A program made the position numbers and the translations under genes. A model generated the notes under the pieces. That model was not told where the DNA came from, made no database searches, and worked only from the letters and a program-made list of their open reading frames with translations. Source: Phycomyces blakesleeanus NRRL 1555(-) (lineage: Eukaryota; Mucoromycota; Mucoromycetes; Mucorales; Phycomycetaceae). From it: 64,000 bases of DNA. Where the stretch lies: positions 2,161,223 to 2,225,222 of the forward strand of contig NW_017265135.1 in NCBI RefSeq assembly GCF_001638985.1, given 5' to 3'. Positions 25,366-38,024 of the stretch are shown one piece after another. Numbering within the stretch: the stretch's first letter is position 1; every line of letters begins with the position of its first letter.

Positions 25366-28300
25366 CTAATAATAACTAGTTACTCAGACGGAGCCATTCG
25401 CCTTTGGAATATCGAATCAAAGACGTCCATAGTTACATTAAGCGGACACAGAGCAGCAGTAACAGCACTTGCATTCGACAGCGATGGCACACGACTTGCG
25501 TCTGGATCAAAAGACACTGACCTTATTGTCTGGGATGTAATTGCCGAGTCTGGATTGTATAGACTGAGAGGACACAAAGATCAGATTACTTGCCTAACCT
25601 TCTTGACCAAACCCGAGAACGACGAAATGGATGTTGATAACGTGGGCGTTTCTAACAGCGGCTATATCGTCTCTTCTTCAAAGGATACACTCATCAAACT
25701 GTGGGATCTCTCTGCACAGTTCTGTCGTGAAACAGTAGTCGGTCATCGTAGTGAAGTCTGGTCGTTTGCTGTCTCAAAGGATCAAACTTTGATTATTTCT
25801 GGTGGATCAGAGCCAACATTGAAAGCATGGAAGATCAACTGGAAGGTACTCGGATTGTCTTTGGAAGCACTCGGAGAAAATACAACAAACGAAGATTTGA
25901 CAACTCCCGCAACTATGGAACGTGCGATTACTTTGTACGGCCAATTGCCTCGTAAGACTCGCGATCGTATCATCACCATCCAATTCCACCCTTCAACAAA
26001 ATTCCTTGGTGTCCAGGCTGCGGACAAGTGCGTTGAAATCTACCGTGTGCGTGATCAGGAGCAACTTCAGAAGAAGATCCACAGACGTAAGAAGAGAGCA
26101 AAGGAAAAGGGAAAAGAAGGAGAAGTCAGCGAAGAGATCCAAGTTGAGGATCAAATCACTAGTCAGACTTTGATTCGCACACCTGCAAAGGTCCGAAGCT
26201 TCGACTTTAGCCCGGTTGTAGATGTTGAAAAGGCTGGAAGTTTACAGGTAATATTATGGGATTATTTTGGATTGTATATGTACGCATGCCTTTACCAACT
26301 CTTTTTTTTGCAAATTTCTTTCTCAAACCACAGCTTGCTGTATCACTGACAAATAACGCCATTGAATCATACAATGTTCCTTTGGCACAAGATAAAAGCT
26401 CGGAAGAACCAGAAGATCCCGAAAGACAGTTCTCAGTCGATCTTCCAGGTCATCGTTCTGACATTCGCACATTAGCTCTGAGCTCAGATGATGAATTACT
26501 TGCATCTGTATCTAATAGTAAGTATATATAAATATATATGCTTGCATGCATGAATGTAAATATTAAGGTTTACAGAGTATTGATCGCCTTTTCCTATATA
26601 AATCAAAAGACCTCTTAAAGGTGTGGAATGTAAAGACAAGAAGCTGTATTCGATCGATTGAATGCGGTTATGGACTTTGCAGTGCTTTCTTACCAGGAAA
26701 CAGACATGTAAGTATATGCGCTTATATCAATTTGTGCGATGAATATAAAATCTGATTCTTTAGATTGTGTCTAGATCTTGATTGGTACCAAAACAGGAGA
26801 ACTCGAACTTTACGACATTGGATCTTCTTCACTGGTAGAATCAGTAAAGGCACACGACGGAGCTGTATACTCTATGCAGATCCGCCCAGATAAGCGTGGT
26901 TTCGTTACTGGTAGTGCCGACAAGGATGTTAAGTTCTGGGATTTGGATATGGTAGAAGACAAATCAAGCGCAACAGTAAGTAAACCAGAGAGTCTAGTCT
27001 ATATAATTTCATTATTACTGGTGCCATTTGCTTCAGGAAATCGAGTACTAGTTATTGATTATTATTATTTACTTTTTGCATAGAATACAAAACGTTTGAC
27101 ATTCACACATATGAGAACTTTGAAAATGTCCGATGAAGTACTTTGTGTTCGATACAGTCCCAACCAAAACTTGTTAGCTGTCTCATTATTGGATGCCACA
27201 GTAAAGGTGTTCTACCACGATACACTCAAGTTCTTCCTTTCACTCTATGGCCACAAGGTAACAATACAGATGCATACATAGATAAATGCAAAGTTTCCCA
27301 AAAAAAAGAAGAAGAAATAGGAGTCTAATATATAAATTGTTTGTTTCCAAAAGCTCCCTGTTTTATCTATGGATATCTCTTCAGACAACACATTGATCAC
27401 AACCTGCTCAGCGGATAAAAACGTCAAGATTTGGGGTCTCGATTTTGGTGATTGTCACAAATCAATCTTTGCTCACCAGGAGAGTGTTATGTCTGTCCAG
27501 TTTGTCTTTGGAACCCATTACTTCTTCACAGTCAGTAAAGATAAGACTATCAAATACTGGGATGGTGACAAGGTATATACAAAGTTAATTCATAAAACGG
27601 TTAAATTTATTTACTAACAATTTCTGTCCTATAGTTTGAAAATATTATGAAGCTTGAGGGCCATCAAGGAGAGATTTGGGCACTCGCAGTTTCTAAACAA
27701 GGCTCTTTCATTGTTACTGGCTCTCACGATCGATCAATCCGTATTTGGGAGCGTTCGGATGAACAGGTAAATATTATTCTAAAATATTGGTGGTGTACAA
27801 CCATTTTTTTTTTATTTATACTGATTAAAAGATAAAAAAAAAACTATTTGTAGCTGTTTTTGGAAGAAGAGCGTGAGAAGGAACTCGAGGAGCTCTATGA
27901 ATCTACTCTTATCAGCCAAATGGAGAAGGCTGATATGAATGACAGTATGGAGATTGATTCGGCCGGAAAACAAACAATGGAAACATTGAAGGCTGGTGAA
28001 CGGATAATGGAAGCTCTTGATTTGGCAGACGAAGAAAAGCAAGGATGGGAAGCATATGAATCGGTAAAAAAAAATACACAGACGAACTACTGTATATGTG
28101 TGTGTGTTTGTGGTTCTAATGTATGTATGTATATATATTAATGTGAATTAGGCCAAGTCTCGCGGACTACCAGCACAGATTCCTCAACGTAATCCCATGT
28201 TACTCGCCATGGGAGATATTGCTCCAGAAAAACACGTCCTCAATACCATCGAGAAAATTAAAGCCAATGACCTCGATGAGGCACTTTTGGTCTTACCATT

Positions 28301-28695
28301 CTCAAAGGTCACATCACTTTTGTACTACGTCGAATGCTGGGCAAAAAAGGTACATAAGACAGATGGATATACAAAATTAAGGGAAATATTGACTAACTTT
28401 TTTTTATTTATTTGTCTTTTAGAATTGGAACATCATTTTAATATCTCGAATCCTATTCTTCCTCATTAAAACTCATCACAACCAAATCGCTGCCAATAGA
28501 CTTATGCGCCCTATGTTGGATTCTATCCGGTCTCACTTACGGGCTCAACTCCAGCGCCAAAAAGATATCATGGGTTACAACCGAGCAGCCTTGTCCTATC
28601 TTCAGCGTGACTGGAAAGCAAAAAATGTATCAGATTTTATTGATGACGCCCCGCCCGTAGAAGAAGAGAAGAAGCGTAAGTTTGTCCAGCTTTGA
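24913..28695 (+). CDS. UTP12: U3 snoRNP-associated WD40 protein Utp12/Dip2 (WDR3)
   Basis: Twelve exons: 24913-25065, 25175-25257, 25380-26247, 26334-26517, 26610-26707, 26775-26975, 27084-27257, 27354-27572, 27635-27766, 27854-28063, 28152-28349 and 28423-28695, giving 930 aa (yeast Dip2 is 943). It is a scaffold of the UTP-B complex in the nucleolar small-subunit processome, needed for early 18S rRNA maturation. Tandem WD40 repeats run over about residues 15-690, visible as [61 protein letters not shown] and [10 protein letters not shown] basic insert ([15 protein letters not shown]) lies in the middle. A Glu/Lys-rich linker precedes the C-terminal Utp12 domain ([20 protein letters not shown]). 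All junctions keep frame. Several exon ends fall between repeats. Identification is secure. Confidence 0.95.
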
Positions 28696-28952
28696 GAAAC
28701 AAACATCTTTAGAACACCATTTATGTTGAACAAATAAACACAAAACAAAATAAATAAAATATATGTAATATGAACCTTGAAATTTTGTAATTAATAAGAA
28801 AAGATAAAAAGGAAGAGGAAGAGGGACAATGGTTGTTGTTAGTGTTAGTGTTAGTGTTATTTTATTTTTTATTTTAGTTGAATGTACAAAATGTATTAGG
28901 TTTTTGATCATTTGTAGATGTAATAACAAAGGTGAAAAATTATATTCTAAGT

Positions 28953-30115
28953 TTACCGCCGATCCTCCAACATCTGGGACTGTGCAAAGGTCTTGACAGC
29001 CTTTTCGTACACACCCAAGAAAATACTTCCTCCAATTGAGATCCACATCACACGGGGTCCAATACCAGAAAGAAGAGCGCGTGGGCCTTCTTCAGCAACA
29101 ATGCGCTTCATGGTCGAGATGATTCCAGTGTATTGCTTCACGGCTTGGTTCTGCAGAACGAAATCAGAAAAATAGACAAGTTGGACTATAGAATTGACTT
29201 ACCTTGTGAGAAAGCATGATACGGGTTTTGCAAACATCTAGAGGAGTTGTGATAGCAGCTGCAATACCACCAGCAAGAGAACCCCACATTGCAGCCTCAT
29301 AAGGCTCAGTAGGACGACCCTTGTAAGTACCATAGGCACTCTTGAAGTATTCATACAAGGGGAATTGAATGCAGGTAAAAGGAATTTCTCTAGCTACAGT
29401 AGAAAGGAAACCACGATAAAAGCCAAGAATGCCTTCGGTACGAATGACATGCGAGACTGCTGAGGAGGTAACTTGGAATTGCTTTGTCTGCATACGTTGC
29501 TTGATGACTTCAGTAGGAACACGCACGGTGCATGCAGACTTTTTTTTTGGGAGATAAACGCGCTGTGAGACACATGTAATAAAACCAATGCTTTGGTTCC
29601 TATCCATCAACTTAACTTACAATTTCACCAAACGAGGCAGCTGTCATATGAACAAATGGTGCATACTGCGGGTTATCTATGGAGGCACTGAGGAGTCTCT
29701 TCATTGATTCGTAGGTGACGAAAAACAAGGAGGCTAGAACCAAAAAACAAAAACAAAAACAAAAATAGGTACGCCAAGATGCGCCAGTGAGTTATTTCTT
29801 TCTTTTTGTTTTCATATTAAAAATAAAATAAAGCGCAGGTGTTTACCATTTGGTGCACTTCCAATAACTGCAGAAAGAAGGCCAGAGTAAACACCACGGA
29901 ATCCACCCGAGGCAATGAATCCAGCTTGTGATTGCAGGCGTGTCTTGATGGTGTCTGTAAATGAGCTAAGTACCAGGGACATAACAGTTCCGAGTCGGTT
30001 GTTTACCCAAGGGAAACAAGGCAGTATCTACTGCTGTTCCTGCAAGTGCACCAGCAACCAAGGCCTGCTTGATATTAGCATGGTACACTGGACGTGTTAG
30101 GTTATCGTTGCTCAT
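28953..30115 (-). CDS. PET8: Mitochondrial S-adenosylmethionine carrier (SLC25A26/Pet8)
   Basis: Five exons: 30115-30007, 29954-29847, 29733-29621, 29538-29203 and 29150-28953, giving 287 aa (yeast Pet8 284). It exchanges SAM for S-adenosylhomocysteine across the inner mitochondrial membrane. Three mitochondrial-carrier repeats are visible with their signature motifs: PLDTIKTR (split by the first intron), PTEVIKQR and PLDVCKTR, each followed by a GFRGVYSG-, GFYRGF- or [12 protein letters not shown] second half. The [14 protein letters not shown] context is characteristic of the SAM carrier subgroup. The first intron is only 52 nt. It is convergent with UTP12, with about 257 bp between stops containing a GTGTTA repeat near 28840-28858. 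Subfamily assignment is strong but by eye. Confidence 0.92.
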
Positions 30116-32028
30116 GGTCTTTAATAAACACTGTCAAACAACCTTGGCCTGGTGGCGGGTGCCAAAATACACTTTCCAGGTCGAACAGTGGAATCGGAGG
30201 CCAAATACGATTGCCAGTCCAGATTGAAAACAGTTGTCAACAAAAGTTTTCGTACTTGACTGTGCTTGTAAACCTGAAAAAGGCGGTTGCTCTTACTGGT
30301 TTATTTGAATTCCAGGGCCGCTGTATACTTCCCATAAGAGTTATATGAAAAAGATATAAATAAAGAAAGAACATGATCTTTGAAAAAAATAAAGGCTTAC
30401 AATCAAAGATATATATATATACATCTATTCATTCTCTAATGGAAGTTATCTATGGCCAGAACACACAGCCAAGTCTCTTAACAAATAAACAAAAAATGAA
30501 ATAAAAACTAGTCGCACTGTGCTAAAATTGATTTGTACAACTATAAAATATTAGTGTTGAAAGTGCTTGCAGAATGTTTGCTTGATAAGATTGTGTCTAG
30601 AAATCTTACGCGTCCAAAAAAGAAGATTTGGTTTCACATTCCGTATATTATATATTCTTGCAGGGATATAATATATCTGGTAACCACATTTGACGCTTTA
30701 TTTTGGTTACTATCTGCACCATTAGAGATAGAGAGACCTTATGTTACTGCTTTATCTTACTTTCCAACCTATTATATGCTCTACATTCTAATATAGTCTT
30801 ATTCAGAGCTGAATATTAGCTGTTGCTGCTTGTTAAGACTAATCTAGAAATTCGTATATATATTATTATTATTTTAAAAAAGAAAGAAAGAAGGTTTGCG
30901 CAATAACACAAAAATCTCAATACCGATTGTCAATTTCCATACAGTTGCGTATAGTGAAGTAGACCAAGTATAGCTTATTAAAGGCTAAAACAAACGAAAT
31001 ACAGGACTAACTAGACAGTACCACAGAATTGACTTTGATAAAATACCTCTTGAAAAGAAAGATAGGATATAAACTATTCCTTTAACAAAAAAAAAAACAA
31101 TCTGCGTACATAGGATCAATACGAGATTTTGACAGTAGCTGTATAATAAGATATCCAAATTATTTCAAAGCTCTTTCTGTAATGGTCAATAGGCTTAATG
31201 CTTAAAAAGCAGTATTTTGTTTAGTCTAATTACATATCTTGCCTTGATATATACCACAAGGCCGTGGTTCAACATAGTGCGTTTGATCACGATTAAGAAA
31301 ATTTATTAGGATGATAAACGGTTTTTGTATCGACGGTCTCTTTTAAAATAAACTAGATTCTTGCAGCTTTGTGAGAGGACCAAGAAAAAAAGGGACTAAA
31401 AAACTAGCCTTTGTAAGTGAGATTTCCAAGATATACAACATGTAAAATAAAGACAGAAAAAAAAATAGATTAGTATAGTCCTTGGCTTTTAAACAAAGGA
31501 ATGCATCATTGAAAATTTTACAAAAGTGAGTACCTAGTTTACAAAAAGAAAAAGGCATTACTTTCAATAATATAACTTATCCTTTGATTGACAATCACTT
31601 TGTCTCAAAGGTTTTTTTTTATTAAAACACACAGTCTACAAGGGTACTTGCTCTGATTTTATTTTATACTCAAACAAATTAACTCATCGAGTCGGAAACC
31701 ACTTTTAGTTAAAGCATGATCTTTATAGGTTTATCTGTTTTGAACACCATTTTCACAGATAACACGTACTTTGAAGAGTATTGTTATGAGAGTTCTTACA
31801 AATTGCATAAAGCATAACTCATGTTGAAAAGGCAGAATATCTAATTAAATATAAGCATGATGCTTAATATTATTATAAATTGCCATTGACGGCCTCTTAT
31901 AACCTAAGGAACAAAAGGTTTAATACCATGAAATCCTTTAAATAATCCAAGTCTGCAAACTTCAAAGAGCGCACAAATTCACTCAACAGTCGAATTTTTT
32001 CTTTGGACTTGGCCACGATTAATACACC
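30116..32028. other. 1.9-kb AT-rich intergenic region
   Basis: The first 230 bp are the GC-richer upstream region of PET8. The rest is AT-rich with poly-A/T tracts and no supported gene. Open frames at 30533-30796 (+) and 31567-31343 (-) are Leu/Tyr/Phe-rich translations of AT-rich DNA without family features. Confidence 0.5.
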
Positions 32029-33675
32029 ATGACAGATCCAGTTCGATGCATAGAATTCTTTTGTGGCATTGGAGGATTGGTAATAATTAAAAAAAAAAAC
32101 CTGAATAAAAAGAGCCATTAAATTAACATTTTTGAATCGGACCTGATCTTAGCATTATGCACTTAATATAGCCAAGATCCGTGCTAATGTAGTAGAAGCC
32201 TTTGATGTAAATGAGATCGCCAACAAGGTTTATCTTCACAACTTTAAAAAAAATCCTTCAAAGGTATTTATTAAGACTGAAAATAACAGCTAGATTAACC
32301 AAATTCATTCTCATTTTAATATTAATTCTTTTTTTTTACTACCTCCTCCAGAAAACAATCGATCGTTTGACAGAAAAAGATATTGAAAAGTGAGTCGATA
32401 AATAATAATGTGTGATATACACCAATTACTCAATGAGTTTCTCTCAATAACAGACTAGATGCAGGCTGCTGGCTTGTAAGTCCACCTTGTCAAGTAAGTA
32501 GCATGATGACAATGAAATGAATACCTTTAAAAATAACACTAATAACAATAATAACAACGCATGTTGATATTTTTACAGCCGTATACAAGAGGTGGAAAGA
32601 TGCAAGATATTGAAGATCCCCGAGCAAAGGCTCTTGTACATCTAATTGATCTGCTTCCAAAGCTTTCGACACCACCAAAATATATATTTGTTGAGAACGT
32701 CAAGAATTTCGAGGTAAACATATATATATCTTATTATATTTGACTTGACGCAGTCTTCCAGATCTCACAATCTAGAGAGAAGCTTGTTCGCCAACTTGAC
32801 ATCATGGATTATGAGATCAACGAATGTCTTCTGACCCCAGAGCAATTGGGTGTCCCTAATCATCGCATGAGATACTATCTTACTGCCCGTCGTAGATCAA
32901 ACCCTGTTACTAAAGAGGTGTCTGACTATACAGAGAAAAGTATCATACATACTAGTTGGCCATTTTCAGGTAGTAATGAAATGCAAAACGATGTTCCTGA
33001 GCTGGGATTGTTTTTTGAGACACTTCCCAGGGGAGAGGAGAAATATCAGGTTCCAGCAAAATATATACTGAAGTTACATGGGTTCCGACTAGGTAGGCTT
33101 GTTAAATACGATCCAAGTACAAAAACATTTATTGATAATGATTGGTAGACATTGTTCGTTCTACTGACAGAATAACTTCGTGTGTCACAAAGGTGAACTT
33201 ACTGACCCTCGATCATAATCATAACGAAAGAAGACTAATATTATTTTCAGGCATATGGGTCCCACCATATAATGACAAGCGGGTCTTTAGTTCAGACAAA
33301 ACAAATGGATGCAAGTATCCTTTTTGGTTTTCCAGTCTTATTTTAACCAGATGGGACTTTATTTAGATTACTGAATATGATTGGAATGATCCTCCCTCGC
33401 TTGTAGCACTTGGCCTTCGTTTCCTAACACCCACTGAAATTTCGCGCCTGCATGCATTTCCTGTACCAGGCTACCAGCTTCGAGTCCCCAACGCACCGTA
33501 TTCCAAAAAGGAACCTAGACCATTCTCCCCTCCAACATGCATGCCGCATCTTGATTTTCCTGACAGCGTGACACTCAATCAACGTTATAAGCTGCTTGGA
33601 AATAGTCTGAACTGCTGGGTTGTGGCAGAACTATTGCGATGCGTTTTGTTTGAAGAGGATGTGATCATGTCTTGA
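32029..33675 (+). CDS. DNMT2: Dnmt2-type tRNA (cytosine-38-C5) methyltransferase
   Basis: Nine exons: 32029-32079, 32153-32263, 32352-32389, 32454-32493, 32579-32713, 32762-33092, 33149-33192, 33251-33310 and 33367-33675, giving 372 aa. Dnmt2 enzymes methylate C38 in the anticodon loop of tRNA-Asp and related tRNAs. DNA-methyltransferase-like motifs are intact: motif I FFCGIGGLHYAL, motif IV VSPPCQPYTR (catalytic Cys in PPCQ), motif VI VENVKNFE, motif VIII VPNHRMRYYLTARR, and the C-terminal LGNSLNCWVVAELL. The Dnmt2 hallmark CFT is CVT here (TSCVTK, followed by AYGSHH). The 56-nt intron 33093-33148 is needed to reach DIVRSTDR. The intron 33311-33366 must use a GC donor. Its closest relatives by architecture are fungal Pmt1 proteins. 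Confidence 0.93.
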
Positions 33676-34774
33676 TACATATTTGGAAATTTCTACACTA
33701 CGGAATAAAATTCAAAATGCAATTTTACCTAACAATTCTGTCTATATTGCCCTCTTGTTGTGAATGAGGTTTTAGCAGAGGTTAATAAGGGAGGGTGATT
33801 CTAGAGATTTGTAATAACCAGTTTCAATTCTCTTCGGCCCAAATTAAAACGAATTTTATAAAAGAATTTCACCTTTCTTTTCTATAGCATACTATCATTT
33901 CTAAGAGATTTTAAATAGTAGCATATATTGATATCGAATAATGGTTGCTACAATCGTGTTGTAAGCATCAAATTGATGGGTCGCATAAGCGTTCAAATCC
34001 AATAATATAGTAAAGCATAGGGCACACAGAAAAGTTAATTTAGCTCACCTTGTACTCGTACTTTTACCAGCTCATTCGATGTCTAAAATATTGCATTGCT
34101 GGTAGATTTTGAAAATTTTTAAATGAATTATTATTTAGAGGAAGGCTAGTTATATAGCTTTGAAAGCAATAAGGGTAACCCAAAATCCGAGTTGAGTTCA
34201 GCGAGAGCTGTTACTACATGGTCAACTGAATGCATAGCTGAAGTACCATGCTTGGATGATTCGAATCAAATTGGGTGGCTTACATACTGGTTTGATCTAA
34301 AATACAATCGCACCAGAGGGATCGTCACAAACAAGATAAAAGTGAATTGTATTATGCTACTAATTATTACTCTACACACTGACTTATACTAAATAATATG
34401 CCATGTTTGTTTTTTAGTCACATTAAATACCCATTAGAGCGCCAAAGCACATAGCTGTAAAAAGTCTATCCTGAGTCCAAAAAAAACATTTAGTAAAGAA
34501 GCGTAAAAAGTAAGGGCACAGATGTGTTGTATGGAGTCATATAATTAATTATATGTAAAGCCTTTCTTGTTAGAGTATCTAAAATTAATAGAACTTTAGG
34601 GAAGAATGAGACGGAGAATGCCTATCCAAAAACATTCTTTTATGGCTCATCTTAACGGAGATCTCTTAGCTAATTTCTAGGGGAAAAATATTATTCAATG
34701 GGGTATAAAAAGTCGTACACGAAGGAAACAAAGGAATCATTATACCCATTTTATTCATTCGACTTTTTGCAAGC
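33676..34774. other. 1.1-kb AT-rich intergenic region
   Basis: It contains a coding-like plus-strand island at about 34190-34350 (frame reading AVTTWSTECIAEVPC and then WLTYWFDLKYNRTRG) without start, splice partner or recognised family. The last 80 bp form the promoter of the next gene. Confidence 0.45.
34704..34710 (+). promoter_or_regulatory. TATA box of the secreted repeat-protein gene
   Basis: TATAAAA in the context GGGGTATAAAAAGTCG, 65 nt upstream of the ATG at 34775. Position and match fit a classic TATA element with a very short leader. Confidence 0.6.
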
Positions 34775-35833
34775 ATGAAGCTCGTCGCCCCCTTTTCACT
34801 CTTTGCCTTATGCGCCGCTATGGTGTCAGCTTCGGTTGATGATCACATTGGGTAACACATCCATATTCATATTCAAAGAAAACTCTCGATTTCTTATCAA
34901 TATTCATTTTTCTTAGATTGATGAAGAGACTGGATTATGGACCGACTGTCATTGTTTCCAGTGAAACAGTTGTTGTTGACGGAAAGACATATGTTGCCGT
35001 TTATGAGGAAGTACAGCCTTACACTGTTGTTACAGCTACAAGCACAGTAACTTTAACAAGCACCGCATATGTTCAAAGCGCCTTGTGTAAGTTCATATGT
35101 GTACATAAATTCTATTTCTCACACAATCACACTTTTAGTCCGTGATGCCGACCCACTCACAAAGCTCGTCGACACATTCCCCTTGCTTGGAAGCATTGTG
35201 CAAATCCTTGATCCTACCGCTCTTACCACTAGACCAACTGAGACCTTAAGCGCCTCCACTGACACCAGTGCAACTGACAGCACTGCTACCGATAGCACTG
35301 ACATCGACACCAGTGCTACTGATAGTACCGATACCGACACCAGTGCTACCGATAGCACTGACATCGACACCAGTGCTACTGATAGCACCGACACCGACAC
35401 CAGTGCAACTGACAGCACTGACACTGATACCAGTGCAACTGACAGCACGGCTACCGACAGCACTGATACTGACACTAGTGCGACTGACAGTACTGCTACC
35501 GACAGCACTGATACTGATACCAGTGCAACTGACAGCACCGATACTGATACCAGTGCAACTGACAGCACCGATACTGATACCAGTGCAACTGACAGCACTG
35601 ACACTGACACCACTGATACTGATACCACTGATACTGACACCACTGCAACTGACAGCACTGATACTGATACCACTGACACTGATACCACTGACACTGATAC
35701 CACTGACACTGATACCACTGACACCGATACTACTGACACCGATACTACTGACACCGATACCACCGACACCGATACTACTGATACTGATACTACTGACACC
35801 GATACCGCTGATACCGATGCCGACACTCCTTAA
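34775..35833 (+). CDS. Secreted Asp/Thr/Ser-repeat protein
   Basis: Three exons: 34775-34851, 34917-35086 and 35139-35833, giving 313 aa. The signal peptide is clear (MKLVAPFSLFALCAAMVSAS). A dibasic LMKR site at about residues 27-30 could be cut by a Kex2-type protease (inference). Residues about 31-125 form a short non-repetitive domain with Thr/Val-rich strands (TVIVSSETVVVDGKTYVAVY). The remaining ~190 residues are tandem TDTSATDS and TDTTD units with almost no other residues. Such a tail would be highly acidic and a dense O-mannosylation target, as in fungal surface stalk proteins. There is no GPI signal; the protein simply ends TDADTP. No named family was recognised for the N-terminal domain. 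Confidence 0.82.
35265..35826 (+). repeat. Coding minisatellite (Asp-Thr-Ser-Ala/Thr units)
   Basis: Tandem 6-, 12- and 24-nt units of the type GACACCAGTGCNACTGAC, grading into pure (GAYACYGAYACY)-like hexamers at the 3' end. Third positions vary (C/T/G) while the protein repeat is kept, indicating selection on the protein. Because of the codon pattern, the antisense and one other sense frame are also open over the whole block; these are shadows. Confidence 0.9.
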
Positions 35834-38024
35834 TTATAGTGGTATAATACTACCCCTGTCTATCATAGCTAATCACTTTGTGAAATACCATAAAAACAAA
35901 TAATAATACCATAGCTACTCAAATTATTCAAATTTACTACTTTCTACCAATGGTGAAGACAATACTGCATCATTTAAATGTGATCAAATGTAATTATACA
36001 AAAAATCGTGACAATTAAATGAATATATTATCAATATAAAATATAAAATGAGTATTGTGAATGTGAGTATAGCTAATATATATAAAAGGGTCTAACACCT
36101 CGATACCTTAGAGTACGTACTCATGTAGAAAAACCAACTTATTAAAGCTTTATATGGAAAATAGATTTTCAAGATTATCCTGAAACGGTTTTATTTTGGA
36201 GATTGCTAAATATATATTTTTTCGCTTAATTACAAATAGGTTGATATATATATATGTGTTGAAAGATAGTTTTTAAGAGACTTTAGAATGGACAAGTACA
36301 AAATAAAAGCTATAAAAAGTTAGGGATCTATTGTAGTATTTTGATACAAAATAAGAAAGTTATTTCAATATAGTAGATAAGTATATTTATTAGACGATCA
36401 AAGGATGCGTATACAGCTCAAACTATATGTATTTCTGTATTCTATATTTCTTAAGTAAAAGTATTTGAGTAACTGTAATTCTCACAGCCCTCCTTCTCTT
36501 AAGTGGCTGATTTGAGTTACTTATCTATTTTGTCTTGGAACAGGCTCAAATTATTTGAGTTGATGGCTTTTTTGGATAGAATTCTTACAGAGTTAGATAA
36601 TAGTCTCAAACGCTGAAGCGATACCAAGAACAAGAACTTTCTACACTTTAGACACCTTAATATTTAATGATAGAAAATAAGATGAAAGAATTATCTGGGA
36701 GTTTATCACAGTAAATTTTGTTACTTTTACCTATAAACTCTTATTAATCGTTCTCGTTCCAGGTGAAGGCAAGGAGATATGCTTCGATATACTCTTCAGT
36801 AATACATGATATTACACATATTAGGAACAGAAATAATTATATACATCGTAATTCGTACAATTACAAAATGATTTATCTTTTAGAAATGTCCTGGCTAATT
36901 CCAAAACTAGACCTGACCTTAGAAATAGTTAAGATCAAATAAACTACTGATTATTCTTTTAGATTGATAGAAAAAAGAATTGATCGGAAAAAAGTACACT
37001 GTGATTGTTGTACCAAGTCAAATTGTGTTCCTCTGACTTTTCGCATGGAGAAATTGTTTATAATTAGCCAAAATTCTCCAGTTTCTTCAGAGGAAGGAGA
37101 ATGGTCAAAATGAATTTACACCTGGCTATGCATTTTTAGGCTCTTGTATTTTGGTTATTTACTTTTTTATACACCACATATATGAGCAATGAAAAAACGC
37201 ATAAAATATTTATGCGTAGTCTGTCGACATCATACCCTCATTTAAATACTTCAGCCTTTCTGTATCTATGTTTCTTAACCAAACCTCTTTGGTCTACAGA
37301 ATAAAATTAATAGAACCATAATAATATAATAAATTTATTGTCTGAATGTAAAGAGTAAAGTTTGAACCTAAGAAACTTCTTTCTAGAACTTCTGCCTTTT
37401 ATTTTTATCCCCCAAAGGATGATATAATTAAGATAACCTGCTAAGGACCTTGTGATAAAGATAATAGTCTTGCTGATCATGATATTTCTAAATAAAATCT
37501 TATACAAAGTAAGATAGAAGATATACATAGCATACATAAGCCTATTGATAAATGTGATACTTATTTAGAAGGAAGGGCACACTTATCGTAAGAATGCTTC
37601 CGTAGACGAGTTTACACTCTTGCGTACTCCCACAGTGACTTAATCAAGGCGCCTATACCTTTTTATCAGACATTATTTGGCTTGGGAATAGTTGTGCTGT
37701 ATATATCATTTGGTATAGAATGAAAAAAATACTACTACTTTTCCATAAGCTTGGACAAAATTTTTTGACTATTTTGGGCATTAGTCCCACATATAACGGC
37801 GATAAATTTCATCTAGTTACATCTGTGCTAACTTCCTTGAGAATCTGGAGACGTAAACCCATTGATTACGACCTAGTGGATTGCTTTTAAAGTAAAGAGA
37901 GTCGTAATGGCTCTTGACTCTGAGTCCCAGTCTGGTGGTGAGCAGGTTTTTCAAGAAACGCTCATGAGTTTTCTTTTTGTATGGGTTTTTATTTCCTGTC
38001 GGCCTCTGGTCGCGCAATGTAATA

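Noticed and set aside
30533..30796. 87-codon plus-strand ORF
   Set aside because: Tyr/Leu/Ile-rich translation of AT-rich DNA with no homology-like motif or splice context.
33960..34000. GCGTTCAAATCCA considered as a tRNA B-box
   Set aside because: No A-box at the right distance and no cloverleaf can be drawn.
35119..35826. Long antisense ORF (235 codons) over the Asp/Thr/Ser repeats, and a third sense-frame ORF
   Set aside because: Both are by-products of the repeat codon pattern. The sense frame has a signal peptide, spliced upstream exons and silent third-position variation.
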